Notes: generated from the letters alone by a model not told the origin. A stretch of 64,000 bases of DNA from WLWS01 sp965243105 (GCA_965243105.1 CBDEUC010000002.1:124001-188000), one strand, 5' to 3'. Shown: positions 26,453 through 36,480, counted from the first letter of the stretch. Made by a program: numbers and translations.

Positions 26453-28999
26453 ATGTCTGATTCTGATATAGCCAGTTCAGTTTTTCCCGTCAATATTGAA
26501 GACGAAATGCGCCAGTCCTACATGGATTACGCCATGAGCGTGATCGTGGGACGAGCCCTGCCGGATGTAAGAGATGGCCTCAAACCGGTGCATCGGCGCG
26601 TCCTCTATGCCATGCATGAAATGGGGAATGCCTACAACAAGCCATACAAGAAATCTGCTCGAGTTGTGGGCGATGTCATAGGTAAATATCACCCACACGG
26701 GGATTCAGCGGTCTACGACACGATCGTGAGGATGGCACAGCCGTTTTCCCTGCGGTATGTGCTTGTCGATGGGCAGGGTAATTTTGGCTCCGTCGACGGT
26801 GATGCCCCGGCAGCCATGCGATACACAGAGGTTCGCATGGCCAGGATTGCCCACGAATTGCTGGAAGACCTGGACAAGGAAACCGTCAGTTTTGCCGATA
26901 ACTATGACGGTTCTGAACAGGAACCAACGGTTTTACCAACCCGCCTGCCGAACCTGCTGATAAACGGTTCGAGTGGAATCGCGGTTGGTATGGCAACCAA
27001 TATCCCCCCCCACAACCTGACCGAGGTTGTCGGTGCATGTATTGCCCTGATAGACAGTCCTGAACTTGGTATCGATGATCTGATGCAATTTATTCCGGGA
27101 CCTGATTTCCCGACAGCTGGAATCATCAACGGAGCTCGTGGAATCCACGAGGCCTACCGCACGGGAAGGGGACGGATCCGGGTGCGGGCACGTATACACG
27201 TGGAAACCGACGAAAAAAATGGGCAGGAATCGCTTGTCGTCACCGAGTTGCCATACCAGGTTAACAAGGCGCGCCTGCTCGAGAAAATCGCGGAGCTTGT
27301 CAAGGACAAGAAACTGAGTGGCATCCGGGAACTCAGGGATGAATCGGACAAGGATGGTATGAGAATGGTGATCGAATTACGTCGAGGGGAAGTTGCGGAC
27401 GTGATCATCAATAACCTGTACCAGCAGACACAGATGCAAAACGTGTTCGGCATCAATATTGTAGCGCTTGATGCAGGTCAGCCACGAATCCTGAATCTAA
27501 AGGAAATGCTGGAGGCATTTATCCAGCATCGTCGCGAGGTCGTGACACGTCGTACGGTCTACGATTTACGCAAGGCCAGGGCCAGGGCACATATTCTCGA
27601 AGGCCTGGCCGTTGCGCTGGCGAATATCGATCCGGTTATAGCCCTGATCAAGGCATCTCCGGGACCCGGTGAGGCGAAAGAAAAACTGGTCCAGCAGGGC
27701 TGGGAACCGGGTGTTGTCCTGGACATGATAAAGCGCGCAGGTGCGGATGTATCCCGCCCCGATGACCTGTCCCCGGACCTCGGTTACCGGGATGACAGGT
27801 ACTATCTCTCCGAAGTACAGGCGCAGGCAATACTTGACCTGCGATTGCAAAAGCTGACCGGGCTGGAGCAGGAAAAAATTATCAAGGAGTACGAGGAGAT
27901 CCTCGACAAGATCGTTGACCTGCTGGATATCCTCGCTCGTCCGGAGAGGCTAATGGAAGAAATACGTGGCGAGCTTGTTTCCATACGCGAGCAATATGGA
28001 GATGAACGTCGTACCGAGATCGTGGAATCAGAAGAAGATCTCAGCATGGAGGACCTGATTACCGAGGAAGACGTGGTGGTTACACTTTCTCACGCTGGAT
28101 ATGCGAAGTCCCAGACACTGGATACCTACCGTTCGCAACGTCGCGGCGGCAAGGGTAAGTCTGCCACAAGCATGAAAGATGAGGATTTTGTCGATAAGCT
28201 TTTTATCGCCAGTACCCACGATACGCTGCTTTGCTTTTCCAGTCGCGGGCGTCTTTACTGGATGAAGGTTTATCAACTGCCCCAGGCCAGTCGCGCCGCC
28301 AGGGGCAAGCCTCTGGTGAACCTGTTACCTCTCGTTGAAGGGGAACGGATTAATGCCATCATGCCCATCAGGGAATTCAGTGAAGACAAGTTTGTGCTGA
28401 TGGCTACGGCGGATGGCACGGTCAAAAAGACAGCGCTAAAAGATTTTTCCCGGCCAAGACCCAGCGGAATTATTGCTATCGACCTGGTAGACGGAAACCA
28501 GCTGATTGGCGTTGAACTGACGGATGGCAAGCAGGATGCAATGTTGTTCAGTGATGCTGGCAAAGTGATCCGCTTCGATGAATCCGATGTCAGGGTCATG
28601 GGGCGTACTGCCAGGGGTGTCAGGGGCATCAAGCTGGGTGCCGGACAAAAAGTAATTTCATTGCTGATTGCCGAGGCAGATAGCACCGTTTTGACTGCTA
28701 CCGAAAATGGATTTGGCAAGCGCACCCAGGTGGATGATTACCCGCGACAAACGCGAGGTGGCCAGGGAGTTATTGCCATACAAACTGATGAACGCAATGG
28801 CAGGGCGGTGGCTGCGGTGACTGTCAGGGATGACGATGAAATCATGCTAATCAGCAACCAGGGAACCTTGATACGAACTCCCGTGAAAGATGTTTCAATC
28901 GTAGGGCGCAATACAAAGGGTGTTACCCTGGTTTCTCTGGGTGATGAAGAAGCACTGGCCAGCCTGGAGAGGATAGTCGAGTACAAAGAGGATGAGTGA
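26453..28999 (+). CDS. gyrA: DNA gyrase subunit A
   Basis: Breakage-reunion subunit of gyrase, 848 residues. Catalytic Tyr124 sits in AAMRYTEVRMA. The quinolone-determining region HPHGDSAVYDT carries Ser85 and Asp89 (E. coli Ser83 and Asp87), the wild-type susceptible residues. The GyrA box QRRGGKG marks the start of the C-terminal beta-pinwheel. It heads a long run of same-strand genes to pyrF; serC starts within its final codons. Confidence 0.98.
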   Translation: MSDSDIASSVFPVNIEDEMRQSYMDYAMSVIVGRALPDVRDGLKPVHRRVLYAMHEMGNAYNKPYKKSARVVGDVIGKYHPHGDSAVYDTIVRMAQPFSLRYVLVDGQGNFGSVDGDAPAAMRYTEVRMARIAHELLEDLDKETVSFADNYDGSEQEPTVLPTRLPNLLINGSSGIAVGMATNIPPHNLTEVVGACIALIDSPELGIDDLMQFIPGPDFPTAGIINGARGIHEAYRTGRGRIRVRARIHVETDEKNGQESLVVTELPYQVNKARLLEKIAELVKDKKLSGIRELRDESDKDGMRMVIELRRGEVADVIINNLYQQTQMQNVFGINIVALDAGQPRILNLKEMLEAFIQHRREVVTRRTVYDLRKARARAHILEGLAVALANIDPVIALIKASPGPGEAKEKLVQQGWEPGVVLDMIKRAGADVSRPDDLSPDLGYRDDRYYLSEVQAQAILDLRLQKLTGLEQEKIIKEYEEILDKIVDLLDILARPERLMEEIRGELVSIREQYGDERRTEIVESEEDLSMEDLITEEDVVVTLSHAGYAKSQTLDTYRSQRRGGKGKSATSMKDEDFVDKLFIASTHDTLLCFSSRGRLYWMKVYQLPQASRAARGKPLVNLLPLVEGERINAIMPIREFSEDKFVLMATADGTVKKTALKDFSRPRPSGIIAIDLVDGNQLIGVELTDGKQDAMLFSDAGKVIRFDESDVRVMGRTARGVRGIKLGAGQKVISLLIAEADSTVLTATENGFGKRTQVDDYPRQTRGGQGVIAIQTDERNGRAVAAVTVRDDDEIMLISNQGTLIRTPVKDVSIVGRNTKGVTLVSLGDEEALASLERIVEYKEDE

Positions 29000-30128
29000 C
29001 AATACAGCAGGTTTGGCTGAGATGACAGCAAACACTGACATACCCGGGGAAGGGGTTTTTAATTTCGGGGCTGGACCGGCGATGCTGCCTGTCGAAGTCA
29101 TGCAGCAGGCGCGAGAGGAGTTGCTTGACTGGCAGGGCACAGGTATTTCAGTCATAGAAATGAGTCACCGTAGCAAGCATTTCGCTTCTATCGTCGAAGA
29201 TTCGGAATCAGATCTCAGGGAGTTGCTGGACATTCCCGATAGCCATGCCGTGTTGTTCCTGCAGGGTGGTGCAAGCAGCCAGTTTGCCATGGTGCCAATG
29301 AACATGTTGCCGGAGAATGGCGTCGCTGATTACGTGCACACAGGCATCTGGTCGGGCAAGGCTATCGATGAAGCACGTAAATTCGGCGATGTGAACGTTG
29401 CGGCAAGTGCTGCTGACAGTAACTTTACTGAAATCCCTGCGCTTGACAATTGGCGCATGAGCGATGCCCCGGCTTATGTTTATTACACCGACAACGAGAC
29501 CATTGGAGGGCTGGAGTTTCCTGAAACTCCCATCTGCAGCGAGGCGCTGCTCGTGAGTGATATGACATCAAACTTCTTATCAAGAAAAATTGATGTGTCT
29601 CGCTTTGCGGTCATTATCGCGGGTTCACAAAAGAACATAGGCCCTGCGGGCCTTGTCATTGTCATAGTGAAGAAAGATTTACTGGGGCAGGCCAGGAGCG
29701 GTACCCCCAGCCTGTATGATTATGCAATCCAGGATAAGGCTGGTTCTCTTTACAATACACCACCCACTTTTACCTGGTACATGGCAGGCCTCGTATTCAA
29801 ATGGGTAAAGCAAAGGGGTGGAGTGGCCGCGATGCATGAACGCAGCATGGAACGCTCGTCAAAGTTATACGAATACATCGATAACAGCGGGTTCTATAGC
29901 AACCCTGTTGCCATTGCCAATCGCTCTCGAATGAATATTCCTTTTACACTGGCGGATGATAGCTTGAATGATGATTTTCTCGCGGAATCCGGAAAAGCAG
30001 GGCTTATTGAGCTAAAAGGCCACAGAAGTGTAGGTGGAATGAGGGCCAGTCTATATAATGCGATGCCTGTAGAGGGAGTAGACAGATTAATCTCCTTCAT
30101 GTCTGATTTTTCCAGGAAGTACGGTTAG
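28992..30128 (+). CDS. serC: Phosphoserine aminotransferase
   Basis: Makes 3-phosphoserine in serine synthesis and also serves pyridoxine synthesis. 378 residues. The PLP lysine is in IIAGSQKNIGPAGL; FNFGAGPAMLP and EMSHRSKHF are standard for the family. The start overlaps the gyrA stop (ATGAGTGA). Compared with E. coli SerC it has about 20 extra N-terminal residues before FNFGAGP; an internal ATG at residue 11 is an alternative start. Confidence 0.97.
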   Translation: MSDNTAGLAEMTANTDIPGEGVFNFGAGPAMLPVEVMQQAREELLDWQGTGISVIEMSHRSKHFASIVEDSESDLRELLDIPDSHAVLFLQGGASSQFAMVPMNMLPENGVADYVHTGIWSGKAIDEARKFGDVNVAASAADSNFTEIPALDNWRMSDAPAYVYYTDNETIGGLEFPETPICSEALLVSDMTSNFLSRKIDVSRFAVIIAGSQKNIGPAGLVIVIVKKDLLGQARSGTPSLYDYAIQDKAGSLYNTPPTFTWYMAGLVFKWVKQRGGVAAMHERSMERSSKLYEYIDNSGFYSNPVAIANRSRMNIPFTLADDSLNDDFLAESGKAGLIELKGHRSVGGMRASLYNAMPVEGVDRLISFMSDFSRKYG

Positions 30129-30200
30129 GCCTGTAATTGACCTGCCTGACCGGGCGCAGCTCACGTGTGGGAAGGGCTGCAATCACTTTGGAAACACAAA

Positions 30201-31289
30201 ATGAGTAAAGAAACGAAACTGGACAGCGTTCGTGCCGAAATCGATGCGATGGACGGGGAAATCCTTGCGCTCCTCAACCGCAGGGCTGATCTCGCCCAGG
30301 AAATAGCAAAGTTGAAACAACAGGCTGATGGGGACAAGGCCGTCTACTACCGGCCGGAGCGAGAGGCACAGGTTCTCAGGGAAATAATTGGTAAAAATCC
30401 TGGCCCATTGAAAGATGAGGAAGTGGGGCGCCTGTTCCGTGAAATCATGTCCGCCTGCCTGGCCCTGGAACAGCAACTGCAGGTGGCCTACCTGGGGCCA
30501 CAGGGGACTTATACTGAGCTGGCAATGATAAAACATTTCGGTTCTTCAGCAGTTGGGCTGGCGAGTTCCAATATCGCTGAAGTTTTCAGGGATGTTAAGG
30601 CCGGAACCTGCGAGTACGGCGTAGTCCCGGTTGAGAATTCTATTGAAGGCGCAGTAAACCAGACACTGGATCTGCTTGTCACATCAAGCCTGAGTATTTG
30701 TGGCGAGGTATACCTGGACATTCACCATTGCCTGATGAGCCAGGGCGGAGAGCTGGAAAATCTTAAAAGTGTCTATGCCCACCAGCAATCACTGGCGCAG
30801 TGCAGGTCATGGCTGGAAAATCACTTGCCAGGCGTGGAAACGGTAGCGTTCAGTAGCAACGCCGAGGCGGTAAAAAAAGCGGTCAATGAAGAACGCGTTG
30901 CCGCAATCGCAGGCCCGGAAGCGGCAAAGTTATATGGATTACCCATCCTTGCCACAAATATTGAAGATGAACCCGACAACACCACGCGCTTTCTTGTACT
31001 GGGACAGGACAAGGTAGCTGGCAGTGGCCGGGATAAAACATCGATACTGTTTGCCAATGCCAATGCGCCAGGCGCACTCAAGCATAGTCTTGCCTGTTTC
31101 GCTGACAATGGAATAAACATGAACAAGATCGAGTCAAGACCTTCAAGACATGCGAACTGGGAATATGTTTTCTTTGCCGATCTTGATGGTCATACTGACG
31201 ATGTTGCCATGGAAAAGGCGCTGTCACAGCTGGCACAGCATACCCAGATGTTAAAAGTGCTGGGTTCCTATCCGCGAGCAGTCCTCTAG
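30201..31289 (+). CDS. pheA: Bifunctional chorismate mutase / prephenate dehydratase (P-protein)
   Basis: Commits chorismate to phenylalanine. 362 residues from the ATG at 30201, with GGAAA upstream; an upstream in-frame GTG at 30165 adds twelve non-family residues. Domains: AroQ chorismate mutase (about residues 1-90, RAEIDAMDGEILALLNRRADL), prephenate dehydratase (about 95-275, with YLGPQGTYTE and DNTTRFLVLG) and a regulatory ACT domain (about 280-360, with NKIESRPSR). The ESRP motif implies phenylalanine feedback. Between serC and tyrA; no hisC copy lies between as in Pseudomonas. Confidence 0.96.
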   Translation: MSKETKLDSVRAEIDAMDGEILALLNRRADLAQEIAKLKQQADGDKAVYYRPEREAQVLREIIGKNPGPLKDEEVGRLFREIMSACLALEQQLQVAYLGPQGTYTELAMIKHFGSSAVGLASSNIAEVFRDVKAGTCEYGVVPVENSIEGAVNQTLDLLVTSSLSICGEVYLDIHHCLMSQGGELENLKSVYAHQQSLAQCRSWLENHLPGVETVAFSSNAEAVKKAVNEERVAAIAGPEAAKLYGLPILATNIEDEPDNTTRFLVLGQDKVAGSGRDKTSILFANANAPGALKHSLACFADNGINMNKIESRPSRHANWEYVFFADLDGHTDDVAMEKALSQLAQHTQMLKVLGSYPRAVL

Positions 31290-31326
31290 CGACACCCTGG
31301 ATTCCAGACACTGATAAAACGTTCGC

Positions 31327-32205
31327 ATGAAGATTGAAAAATTATCGATCCTTGGTGTTGGAATGATTGGTGGTTCGCTGGCAAGGGCGTTGAAGCGCGC
31401 CGATGCCTGTAAAACAGTCGTGGGGTTTGGTCGAAGCGAAGATAAGCTGAGGAAGGCCGTCGACCTGGGAGTCATTGATGATTTCAGCCTCAGGGCGAGA
31501 GACGCCGTTGAGGGCGCCGACATGGTGGTAATTGCTACGCCCCTGTCAACAAATGCCCGCTTGTTCGCTGATATCAAGGCATCTCTCTCCGATAATGCAG
31601 TCATCACGGATGTGGGTAGTGCAAAAGGCGTAGTTGTGAGGGCGGCAAGGCAAAACCTGGGTGAAAAATTGACAAATTTTGTTCCCGGGCATCCCATTGC
31701 CGGCAAGGAGAAGAGTGGGGTGGAGGCTTCCACGGCTGATTTGTTTGAAGATCACGTGGTCATACTTACTCCGGGTGAAGAGACCAGCGTGCACGCCCTG
31801 TCGAGTGTGACTGCAATGTGGGAAGCCTGCCTGGCGGACGTGATTACACTTGATGTGGAGCATCACGATGATGTTCTTGCCGCCACCAGTCACCTGCCGC
31901 ATGTGCTGGCTTATGCCCTGGTCGATTGCCTGGCAAAGAAACAGGAAACAGAAGAGGTATTTTCCTACGCGGCAGGCGGATTCCTGGATTTTACTCGAAT
32001 CGCATCCAGTGATCCGACGATGTGGCATGATATCTGTACCGCAAACAGGGAAAGTTTATTGCGAATGCTTGACCTTTTTAATGAGCACCTTGGTCATATT
32101 CGCGAAGCCATTGAAAAAAATGACAGTGAAAAAATCCACCAGCTTTTCTCCCGTGCCAAGGAAACTCGCGACAACGTGTTAAGGACAAGGGGTTCGACCC
32201 GCTAA
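31327..32205 (+). CDS. tyrA: Prephenate dehydrogenase
   Basis: NAD(P)-dependent dehydrogenase of the tyrosine branch, 292 residues. Rossmann motif ILGVGMIGGSLARAL at the N-terminus and the catalytic histidine region PGHPIAGKEKSG. It is a stand-alone dehydrogenase without chorismate mutase or ACT domain, and is not fused to aroA, unlike the fused TyrA-AroA of some Pseudomonas. Whether it prefers prephenate or arogenate cannot be read from sequence. Confidence 0.94.
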   Translation: MKIEKLSILGVGMIGGSLARALKRADACKTVVGFGRSEDKLRKAVDLGVIDDFSLRARDAVEGADMVVIATPLSTNARLFADIKASLSDNAVITDVGSAKGVVVRAARQNLGEKLTNFVPGHPIAGKEKSGVEASTADLFEDHVVILTPGEETSVHALSSVTAMWEACLADVITLDVEHHDDVLAATSHLPHVLAYALVDCLAKKQETEEVFSYAAGGFLDFTRIASSDPTMWHDICTANRESLLRMLDLFNEHLGHIREAIEKNDSEKIHQLFSRAKETRDNVLRTRGSTR

Positions 32206-32244
32206 AACGGGATTATCATTTACCGGGACTTATCTCGTCAGTAC

Positions 32245-33561
32245 ATGACTCAATTACAGGATTCCAGTTTTATCATTTCGCCCGGTGGCGCATTCAGGGG
32301 CAGACTGCGCGTCCCGGGAGATAAATCGATCTCCCACCGCGCGTTGATGCTTGGCGCACTGGCCAATGGTGACACATATATCGAGGGGTTCCTGGAAGGT
32401 GAGGATACGAGAGCGACAATGCGTGCATTCCAGGCAATGGGCGTAAACATAAGTCGCAGTAACGCAGGGAAAATTAAAATAGAAGGTGCAGGGCTGACCG
32501 GCCTGGAGTGCCCTCAGCAGGTACTTGACCTGGGGAACTCGGGAACATCGGTACGATTGCTAGCGGGCATCATGTGTGGACAGGCGTTTTCTTCAACGCT
32601 GGTGGGCGATGAATCCCTGATGACACGTCCCATGCTTCGAATTGTTGAGCCACTCCGGCAGATGGGTGCTGACATCCAGTGTAGCAGCGAAGGTACCCTG
32701 CCGATCGATATCAATGGCGGCAAGGTCCTGCAGGGAATTGACTACGAAATGCCCGTGGCCAGTGCGCAATTAAAATCGGCTCTTTTGCTTGCAGGTTTGT
32801 ATGCCAGGGGTAAAAGCGTTGTCAGGGAGCCTGCCGTTACTCGGGATCACACGGAGAGAATGCTGCAATATTTTGGTTGCAGTCTATCTCGAAAGGACCA
32901 CGAGGTTGTCCTGGAGTCCGTTAAACTTGATGGGCGGGCCATCAGCGTTCCGGCTGATATATCTTCTGCCGCGTTTTTCCTGGTAGCGGCGAGCATATGC
33001 GAAGGCTCGGACCTGGTGCTGGAAGGTGTAGGTGTAAATCCCACTCGTAATGCCATTATAGAGATCCTGCAAATGATGGGCGCCAATATTCAACTTCAAA
33101 ACCCACGTGAAGTTTCCGGCGAGCCAATAGCAGATATACGGGTTCAAAGTGCCCCACTCAAGGGTATAGAAATACCGTCTCACCTTGTGCCGATTGCTAT
33201 TGATGAAGTCCCGATCCTGATGATCGCAGCAGCCTGTGCAAGTGGAGAAACCGTGATTCGGAATGCTGCCGAATTGAGGGTGAAGGAAAGTGACAGGATA
33301 CACGCGATGTGTGATGGCCTGGAAAAAGTCGGTGTCACAGTGGAAGAATATGAGGACGGTATGATGGTCAGTGGCGGCGAGATGAGCGGTAACGAGGTTG
33401 AAAGTTACGGCGACCATCGTATCGCCATGTCATTTGCCGTCGCCGGCCTGGTAAGCAGGGAAGCGATGCACGTGAAAAACGTCGCCAATGTAAATACGTC
33501 GTTTCCCGGTTTTTCTGACTGTCTTACGAAATTTGGCATGAAAATAGAGACGAGAAACTAG
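32245..33561 (+). CDS. aroA: 3-Phosphoshikimate 1-carboxyvinyltransferase (EPSP synthase)
   Basis: Sixth step of the shikimate pathway. 438 residues with the motifs PGDKSISHRALMLGALANG, LGNSGTSVRLLAG, RPMLRIVEPLRQMGA, LRVKESDRI and the late YGDHRIAMSFAVAG. LGNSGTSVRL and the overall look suggest a class II-like EPSP synthase, but that subclass call is tentative. Two bases separate its stop from the cmk start. Confidence 0.97.
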   Translation: MTQLQDSSFIISPGGAFRGRLRVPGDKSISHRALMLGALANGDTYIEGFLEGEDTRATMRAFQAMGVNISRSNAGKIKIEGAGLTGLECPQQVLDLGNSGTSVRLLAGIMCGQAFSSTLVGDESLMTRPMLRIVEPLRQMGADIQCSSEGTLPIDINGGKVLQGIDYEMPVASAQLKSALLLAGLYARGKSVVREPAVTRDHTERMLQYFGCSLSRKDHEVVLESVKLDGRAISVPADISSAAFFLVAASICEGSDLVLEGVGVNPTRNAIIEILQMMGANIQLQNPREVSGEPIADIRVQSAPLKGIEIPSHLVPIAIDEVPILMIAAACASGETVIRNAAELRVKESDRIHAMCDGLEKVGVTVEEYEDGMMVSGGEMSGNEVESYGDHRIAMSFAVAGLVSREAMHVKNVANVNTSFPGFSDCLTKFGMKIETRN

Positions 33562-33563
33562 AA

Positions 33564-34241
33564 ATGGCGGGAGATATTCCGGTTATCACCGTCGATGGGC
33601 CCAGTGGCACAGGAAAAGGAACTGTGTGTCGGTTTTTAGCAACAAAATTGCGTTGGAAATTACTTGATAGCGGTGCCCTGTATCGCCTGCTGGCACTGGC
33701 CGCGGAGCAGAAAAGCCTTGATTTCACAGATGAAAAATCGCTGAGTGAACTGGCCAGCTCCTTTGATATCCATTTCGACGCGGACAATGAAGATGGAATT
33801 TACCTTTATGGAGAAGAGGTTAGCTCGCTGATACGAACGGAGGAATGCGGCAGCGCAGCATCCAGGGTGGCGGCTATTCCCGGCGTACGCGATGCATTGC
33901 TTCAGCGTCAGCGCGCCTTTCGCACGCTGCCTGGCCTGGTGGCTGATGGCCGGGATATGGGGACGGTTGTTTTTCCGGATGCCCTGCTAAAGGTTTTCCT
34001 GACCGCCAGCCCGCAGGAGAGAGCGCACAGGCGTTATAAACAGTTGATAGAAAAAGGAATTAATGTTAACCTCCGCGACCTTTCGGCTGACATAGCCGAG
34101 AGAGACAGGCGGGATAAAGAGCGCACCGTCTCCCCTCTGCTTGCCGCTGAGGATGCCGTGGTCATCGATTCAACAGATCGTGACGTCGATAGCGTATTAA
34201 AGCAGGTGTTCACAATGGTAAGCGAAAAGTTAGGGGAATAG
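33564..34241 (+). CDS. cmk: Cytidylate kinase
   Basis: Phosphorylates CMP and dCMP. 225 residues. P-loop GPSGTGKGT with Lys18, LLDSGALYR, the DGRDMGTVVFP motif and RDxxDKxRxxSPL-like RRDKERTVSPL are all present. Gene order aroA-cmk-rpsA is the conserved arrangement. Confidence 0.97.
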   Translation: MAGDIPVITVDGPSGTGKGTVCRFLATKLRWKLLDSGALYRLLALAAEQKSLDFTDEKSLSELASSFDIHFDADNEDGIYLYGEEVSSLIRTEECGSAASRVAAIPGVRDALLQRQRAFRTLPGLVADGRDMGTVVFPDALLKVFLTASPQERAHRRYKQLIEKGINVNLRDLSADIAERDRRDKERTVSPLLAAEDAVVIDSTDRDVDSVLKQVFTMVSEKLGE

Positions 34242-34285
34242 CGCAAATTGTTCCATACATTCACTAACCATAGAGTTAATAAATT

Positions 34286-34310
34286 TGTCCGGTTTTTACA
34301 ACTACGGACA
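34286..34310 (+). repeat. Hairpin in the rpsA leader
   Basis: TGTCCG (34286-34291) pairs with CGGACA (34305-34310), loop 13 bases, 19 bases before the rpsA start. rpsA leaders of gammaproteobacteria are structured and autoregulated, so this stem may belong to such a structure. Confidence 0.4.
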
Positions 34311-34328
34311 TAACAGGAAATATTTTTA

Positions 34329-35999
34329 ATGAGCGAGTCTTTTGCAGAGCTTTTCGAGCAAAGCCAAATCGAGGCCAAGATGCGGCCGGGGACTATCGTC
34401 AGCGCGACGGTAGTAGATGTTAACCAGGATACTGTGACAGTAAATGCAGGTCTGAAATCCGAGGGAATGATCCCGATAGACCAGTTTTACGATGAGCATG
34501 GTGAACTTGAAGTTAACGTCGGAGATGCCGTTGATGTAGCACTTGATGCGGTAGAAGATGGTTTTGGTGAAACGCGTCTGTCAAGAGAAAAGGCCAAGCG
34601 ACTGATGGCCTGGTCTTCCCTTGAAAAGGCCCATGAAGCGAACGAAACGGTTGTGGGTGTCATAACAGAGCGTGTAAAGGGTGGTTTTACCGTTGACGTA
34701 GAAAAAGTCAGGGCGTTTTTACCCGGGTCACTCGTAGATGTACGTCCTGTTCGTGATACCACCTACCTTGAGGGTAAGCCGCTTGAATTCAAGGTTATCA
34801 AGATAGATCAGCGAAGAAGTAACGTTGTGGTATCCAGGCGTGCGGTGGTGGAGAGCGAGAATACTGCCGAGCGCCATGCCCTGCTGGACAAGCTTACCGA
34901 AGGTGTCACGGTCAAGGGTGTGGTGAAGAACCTGACAGATTACGGTGCTTTCCTTGATCTTGGTGGCATTGATGGCCTTTTGCATATTACTGACATGGCC
35001 TGGAAGCGTGTCAAGGACCCAGCAGAAATCGTCAATATTGGCGATGAAATCGAAGTAAAAGTTCTCAAGTTTGATCGCGAGCGTAACCGGGTATCACTTG
35101 GTCTGAAACAGATGGGTGATGACCCATGGTCAGATTTAACCCGCCGTTATCCTGAAGGGGCGCGCCTGCGCGGAAAAATTACCAATCTTGCCGATTATGG
35201 TTGTTTTGTGGAGTTGGAAGAGGGCGTTGAAGGCCTGGTTCATGTGTCTGAAATGGACTGGACCAACAAGAACGTACACCCATCAAAACTGGTCCACATT
35301 GGTGAGGAAGTTGATGTTGTCATTCTCGATATTGACCAGGAAAGAAGGCGAATTTCCCTGGGTATGAAACAGTGCCAGGCTAATCCCTGGGAGCAGTTTG
35401 CTGCGCTGCACAACAAGGGTGACAGGGTCACGGGTGTCATCAAGTCCATCACGGATTTCGGCATATTTATCGGTCTTGATGGTGGAATTGATGGCCTGAT
35501 ACATCTTTCGGATGTGTCCTGGACGGATGAAGGCGAAGAAGTTGTTCACAAGTACAAAAAGGGCGAGGAAATTGAAACCGTCGTACTTGCCGTGGATGCT
35601 GAGCGGGAGAGAATTTCCCTTGGCATAAAACAGATGGAAAAAGATCCTTTTTCAAGTTATGTTGCTGAAAATGCTAAAGGAAGTATCGTCAAGGGCAAGG
35701 TCATATCGGTTGAACAAAGCAGCCTGATGCTGGAACTTGCCGAGGGTGTAGAGGCCATGATGCGGGCTTCCGAGCTGTCAATTGACAAGAAAATCGAAGA
35801 TGCCCGTAGCGCAGTGAAGGAAGGTGAAGAGGTGGACGTCAAGATTACTGCCATCGACCGCAAGAAGAGGACGATTTCGGTATCGGTCCGGGCCAAGGAG
35901 TCGGATGATGAGTCAGCTGCTGTCAGGGAATATGCCCCTGAGACAAGCAGTGGGGCGAAATTGGGAGATTTGTTAAAAGAGCAACTCGAGAACAATTGA
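34329..35999 (+). CDS. rpsA: 30S ribosomal protein S1
   Basis: Large mRNA-binding ribosomal protein, 556 residues, with six consecutive S1 (OB-fold) repeats, the standard gammaproteobacterial form. The repeat signatures are visible as GGFTVDVEKVRAFLPGS, DYGAFLDLGGIDGLLH, DYGCFVELEEGVEGLVH and DFGIFIGLDGGIDGLIH. The N-terminal repeats bind the ribosome, the later ones RNA. It is preceded by an 87-base leader. Confidence 0.98.
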   Translation: MSESFAELFEQSQIEAKMRPGTIVSATVVDVNQDTVTVNAGLKSEGMIPIDQFYDEHGELEVNVGDAVDVALDAVEDGFGETRLSREKAKRLMAWSSLEKAHEANETVVGVITERVKGGFTVDVEKVRAFLPGSLVDVRPVRDTTYLEGKPLEFKVIKIDQRRSNVVVSRRAVVESENTAERHALLDKLTEGVTVKGVVKNLTDYGAFLDLGGIDGLLHITDMAWKRVKDPAEIVNIGDEIEVKVLKFDRERNRVSLGLKQMGDDPWSDLTRRYPEGARLRGKITNLADYGCFVELEEGVEGLVHVSEMDWTNKNVHPSKLVHIGEEVDVVILDIDQERRRISLGMKQCQANPWEQFAALHNKGDRVTGVIKSITDFGIFIGLDGGIDGLIHLSDVSWTDEGEEVVHKYKKGEEIETVVLAVDAERERISLGIKQMEKDPFSSYVAENAKGSIVKGKVISVEQSSLMLELAEGVEAMMRASELSIDKKIEDARSAVKEGEEVDVKITAIDRKKRTISVSVRAKESDDESAAVREYAPETSSGAKLGDLLKEQLENN

Positions 36000-36079
36000 C
36001 AGGATCACAATCAAGGGGAGACATTTCGACAGGCCGGTAGCCACGAAATTTTACTCGGCAGTTCGAAAGAAGACCAAAA

Positions 36080-36415
36080 ATGACTAAATCTGAGCTAATT
36101 GAATCACTGGGAAAAAGGCAGTCGCAACTTGCCTACAAAGACGTGGAATTGGCGGTGAAGACCGTGCTTGAACACATGGCCAGCACGCTTTCAAACGGAG
36201 AGCGTATTGAAATCAGAGGTTTTGGTAGCTTTTCCCTGCACTATCGTCCACCCAGGGTAGGAAGGAACCCGAAATCAGGGGAACCTGTGTCCTTGCCAGC
36301 CAAGTACGTACCGCATTTCAAGCCTGGCAAGCAGCTCAGGGAGCGAGTTGATGGAATGGATACCAAGATAAAGCCCGCCTCAGATAGCGAAGATGCTGTC
36401 CCGTCCAATTTCTGA
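36080..36415 (+). CDS. ihfB: Integration host factor subunit beta
   Basis: DNA-bending nucleoid protein subunit, HU/IHF family. 111 residues; the core MTKSELIESL ... RIEIRGFGSFSLHYRPPRVGRNPKSGEPV matches IHF-beta, with the DNA-intercalating proline arm RNPKSGE. The C-terminus carries about 15 extra polar residues (KIKPASDSEDAVPSNF) relative to E. coli. Location right after rpsA is conserved. Confidence 0.96.
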   Translation: MTKSELIESLGKRQSQLAYKDVELAVKTVLEHMASTLSNGERIEIRGFGSFSLHYRPPRVGRNPKSGEPVSLPAKYVPHFKPGKQLRERVDGMDTKIKPASDSEDAVPSNF

Positions 36416-36439
36416 TTCGTAAAAGTAGTTAAAGCTGTA

Positions 36440-36480
36440 ACAGGGTGCTGCCAGAGAGAAATGTTGGCAGCACCGCCTGT
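36440..36480 (+). repeat. Strong hairpin after ihfB
   Basis: GGTGCTGCCA (36444-36453) pairs perfectly with TGGCAGCACC (36465-36474), and ACAGG/CCTGT can extend the stem outside a small bulge. No T-run follows, so it is more likely an mRNA-end stabiliser or partial terminator. The remainder of 36416-36601 is unremarkable. Confidence 0.55.

Noticed and set aside
26539..26730. Possible quinolone-resistance change in gyrA
   Set aside because: The key Ser85 and Asp89 are the wild-type residues.
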